Shown here piece by piece: positions 63,335 through 64,000 of a stretch of DNA of 64,000 bases. Every line of letters begins with the position of its first letter. The first letter of the stretch is position 1. Source of the DNA: JACRCT01 sp049841135 (GTDB taxonomy: Bacteria; Myxococcota; Myxococcia; Myxococcales; UBA5297); contig JASGHK010000005.1 in assembly GCA_049841135.1 (NCBI GenBank), positions 1,736,001 to 1,800,000 of the forward strand. The letters are read 5' to 3'. The position numbers were made by a program, and so were the translations under genes. Under the pieces are notes generated by a model. That model saw only the letters and a program-made list of their open reading frames with translations, made no database searches and was not told where the DNA came from.

Positions 63335-64000
63335 ATGTCCAAGGCGGTCCCCTTCGGCCGGTACCTCTTGCTCAATCCCATCAAGGACGGCGGCATGTCC
63401 GGGATCTGGCGCGCCAGGCCGCAGGGCGAGGCGTCGGTGGTCGCGGTCAAGCGCGTGCTGCCCGCCTTCGCCGAGGACCCGGAGATGCTGGCGCTCTTCC
63501 TGGACGAGGCCCGCGTCTCGGTGCAGCTGACGCACCCGAACATCGCGCGGGTCTTCGACCTGGGCCGGGTCGGCGAGGCGCTCTACCTGGCCATGGAGTA
63601 CGTGCCCGGGGTGGACCTGCGCACCCTCTTCCGGCACGAGGCCTCCCGGAAGGCGCGCATGCCCTTGCCCCTGGCGGTCTTCGTGCTCGCCAAGATCGCC
63701 GACGCGCTCGACTACGCGCACCGCCGCACCGACGCCAAGGGCCGGCCGCTGCGCATCGTCCACCGCGACGTCGCGCCCGACAATTGCCTCGTCACCTTCG
63801 ACGGCGAGGTGAAGCTCATCGACTTCGGGGTGGCCAAGGCCGAGAGCCAGAGCCAGAAGACCGAGGCCGGCGCGCTCAAGGGCAAGCTCAGCTACATGAG
63901 CCCGGAGCAGGTGATCGGCAAGGATCTCGACCGCCGCAGCGACGTCTTCTCGCTGGGGATCGTGCTCTGGGAGATGGCCACCGGCGAGCGCCTGTTCTTC
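63335..64000 (+). CDS. Hanks-type Ser/Thr protein kinase, N-terminal 222 residues (cut by right edge)
   Basis: Open to the end of the window with no stop. ATG 63335. Kinase domain: glycine loop LNPIKDGGMSGIWRAR, VAVKRVLP with the catalytic Lys, HRDVAPDNCLV (HRD with catalytic Asp), LIDFGVAKAES (DFG), GKLSYMSPEQV (APE) and SDVFSLGIVLWEM. Complete and apparently active. In myxobacteria such kinases usually continue into TPR or membrane/extracellular parts beyond this point. Confidence 0.9.
   Translation, partial: MSKAVPFGRYLLLNPIKDGGMSGIWRARPQGEASVVAVKRVLPAFAEDPEMLALFLDEARVSVQLTHPNIARVFDLGRVGEALYLAMEYVPGVDLRTLFRHEASRKARMPLPLAVFVLAKIADALDYAHRRTDAKGRPLRIVHRDVAPDNCLVTFDGEVKLIDFGVAKAESQSQKTEAGALKGKLSYMSPEQVIGKDLDRRSDVFSLGIVLWEMATGERLFF

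Overview
High-GC bacterial chromosome segment that reads as Myxococcota (myxobacterial). The evidence is genomic style: large Cys-rich lipoproteins with Asp/Ala/Gly-rich linkers, MopE-type Asp-rich metal-binding repeats, C-terminal CGCG/GC-plus-hydrophobic-plus-Arg sorting tails of the MYXO-CTERM kind, PKD-like repeats, a Hanks-type Ser/Thr kinase, and GC-rich codon use throughout. The species cannot be named from the sequence. No rRNA, tRNA or CRISPR array was recognised. At least ten otherwise conserved genes carry what look like single-base frameshifts, so either the assembly contains indel errors or several genes are decaying.

Layout. 1-4.8 kb: the start of a membrane protein leaving the left edge, an NAD-dependent epimerase and an EamA transporter (both frameshifted), an ATP-grasp protein and a membrane metallophosphoesterase, interspersed with a short palindrome-like repeat. 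4.9-10.4 kb: a Cys-rich lamin-tail lipoprotein, a TPR protein and a tightly overlapping trio including a DnaJ-like protein. 10.5-11.5 kb: a ParD-like/zeta toxin-antitoxin pair with a perfect 21-bp operator-like palindrome. 11.8-18.5 kb: peptidoglycan-binding/Tlde1-like protein, Kelch-PKD surface protein, M3 peptidase, phosphopantetheinyl transferase. 18.5-19.7 kb: an Rpn-family nuclease with a strong internal ribosome-binding site and a free-standing duplicate of exactly the internally started C-terminal domain. 19.9-23.3 kb: a flotillin (YqiK)/YqiJ/channel-like operon.

23.5-34.7 kb: YfhO-like membrane protein, lipoproteins, a PPP-type phosphatase, an aldo/keto reductase, a zinc-ribbon membrane protein plus an M50 site-2 protease, gluconokinase, and a phosphodiester glycosidase with SLH-like repeats. 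35.0-38.4 kb: a second toxin-antitoxin locus (AbiEii-like nucleotidyltransferase), a histidine kinase and an unlisted 53-residue membrane miniprotein. 38.5-49.8 kb: three large Cys-rich secreted proteins, a FixJ-type response regulator and an OmpA-family protein. 49.9-52.0 kb: an IS110-family element sitting in an array of REP-like repeats, with a structured non-coding end that is a bridge-RNA candidate.

The most notable system is at 51,978-54,739 (possibly to 56,042): a radical SAM/SPASM enzyme preceded, on the same strand, by five tandem paralogous small lipoproteins with a shared leader-like N-terminus, a Tyr-Gly/Pro-Ala core, a four-Cys WYC module and a conserved C-terminal Asp-Ala-Gly-Lys/Gln. 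This looks like an expanded, myxobacterial version of the rSAM/lipoprotein peptide-modification systems annotated in other phyla. The window closes with an aminopeptidase, a covalent-FAD oxidoreductase, a MopE-repeat/vWA protein, a FN3 surface protein and the first 222 codons of a Ser/Thr kinase.
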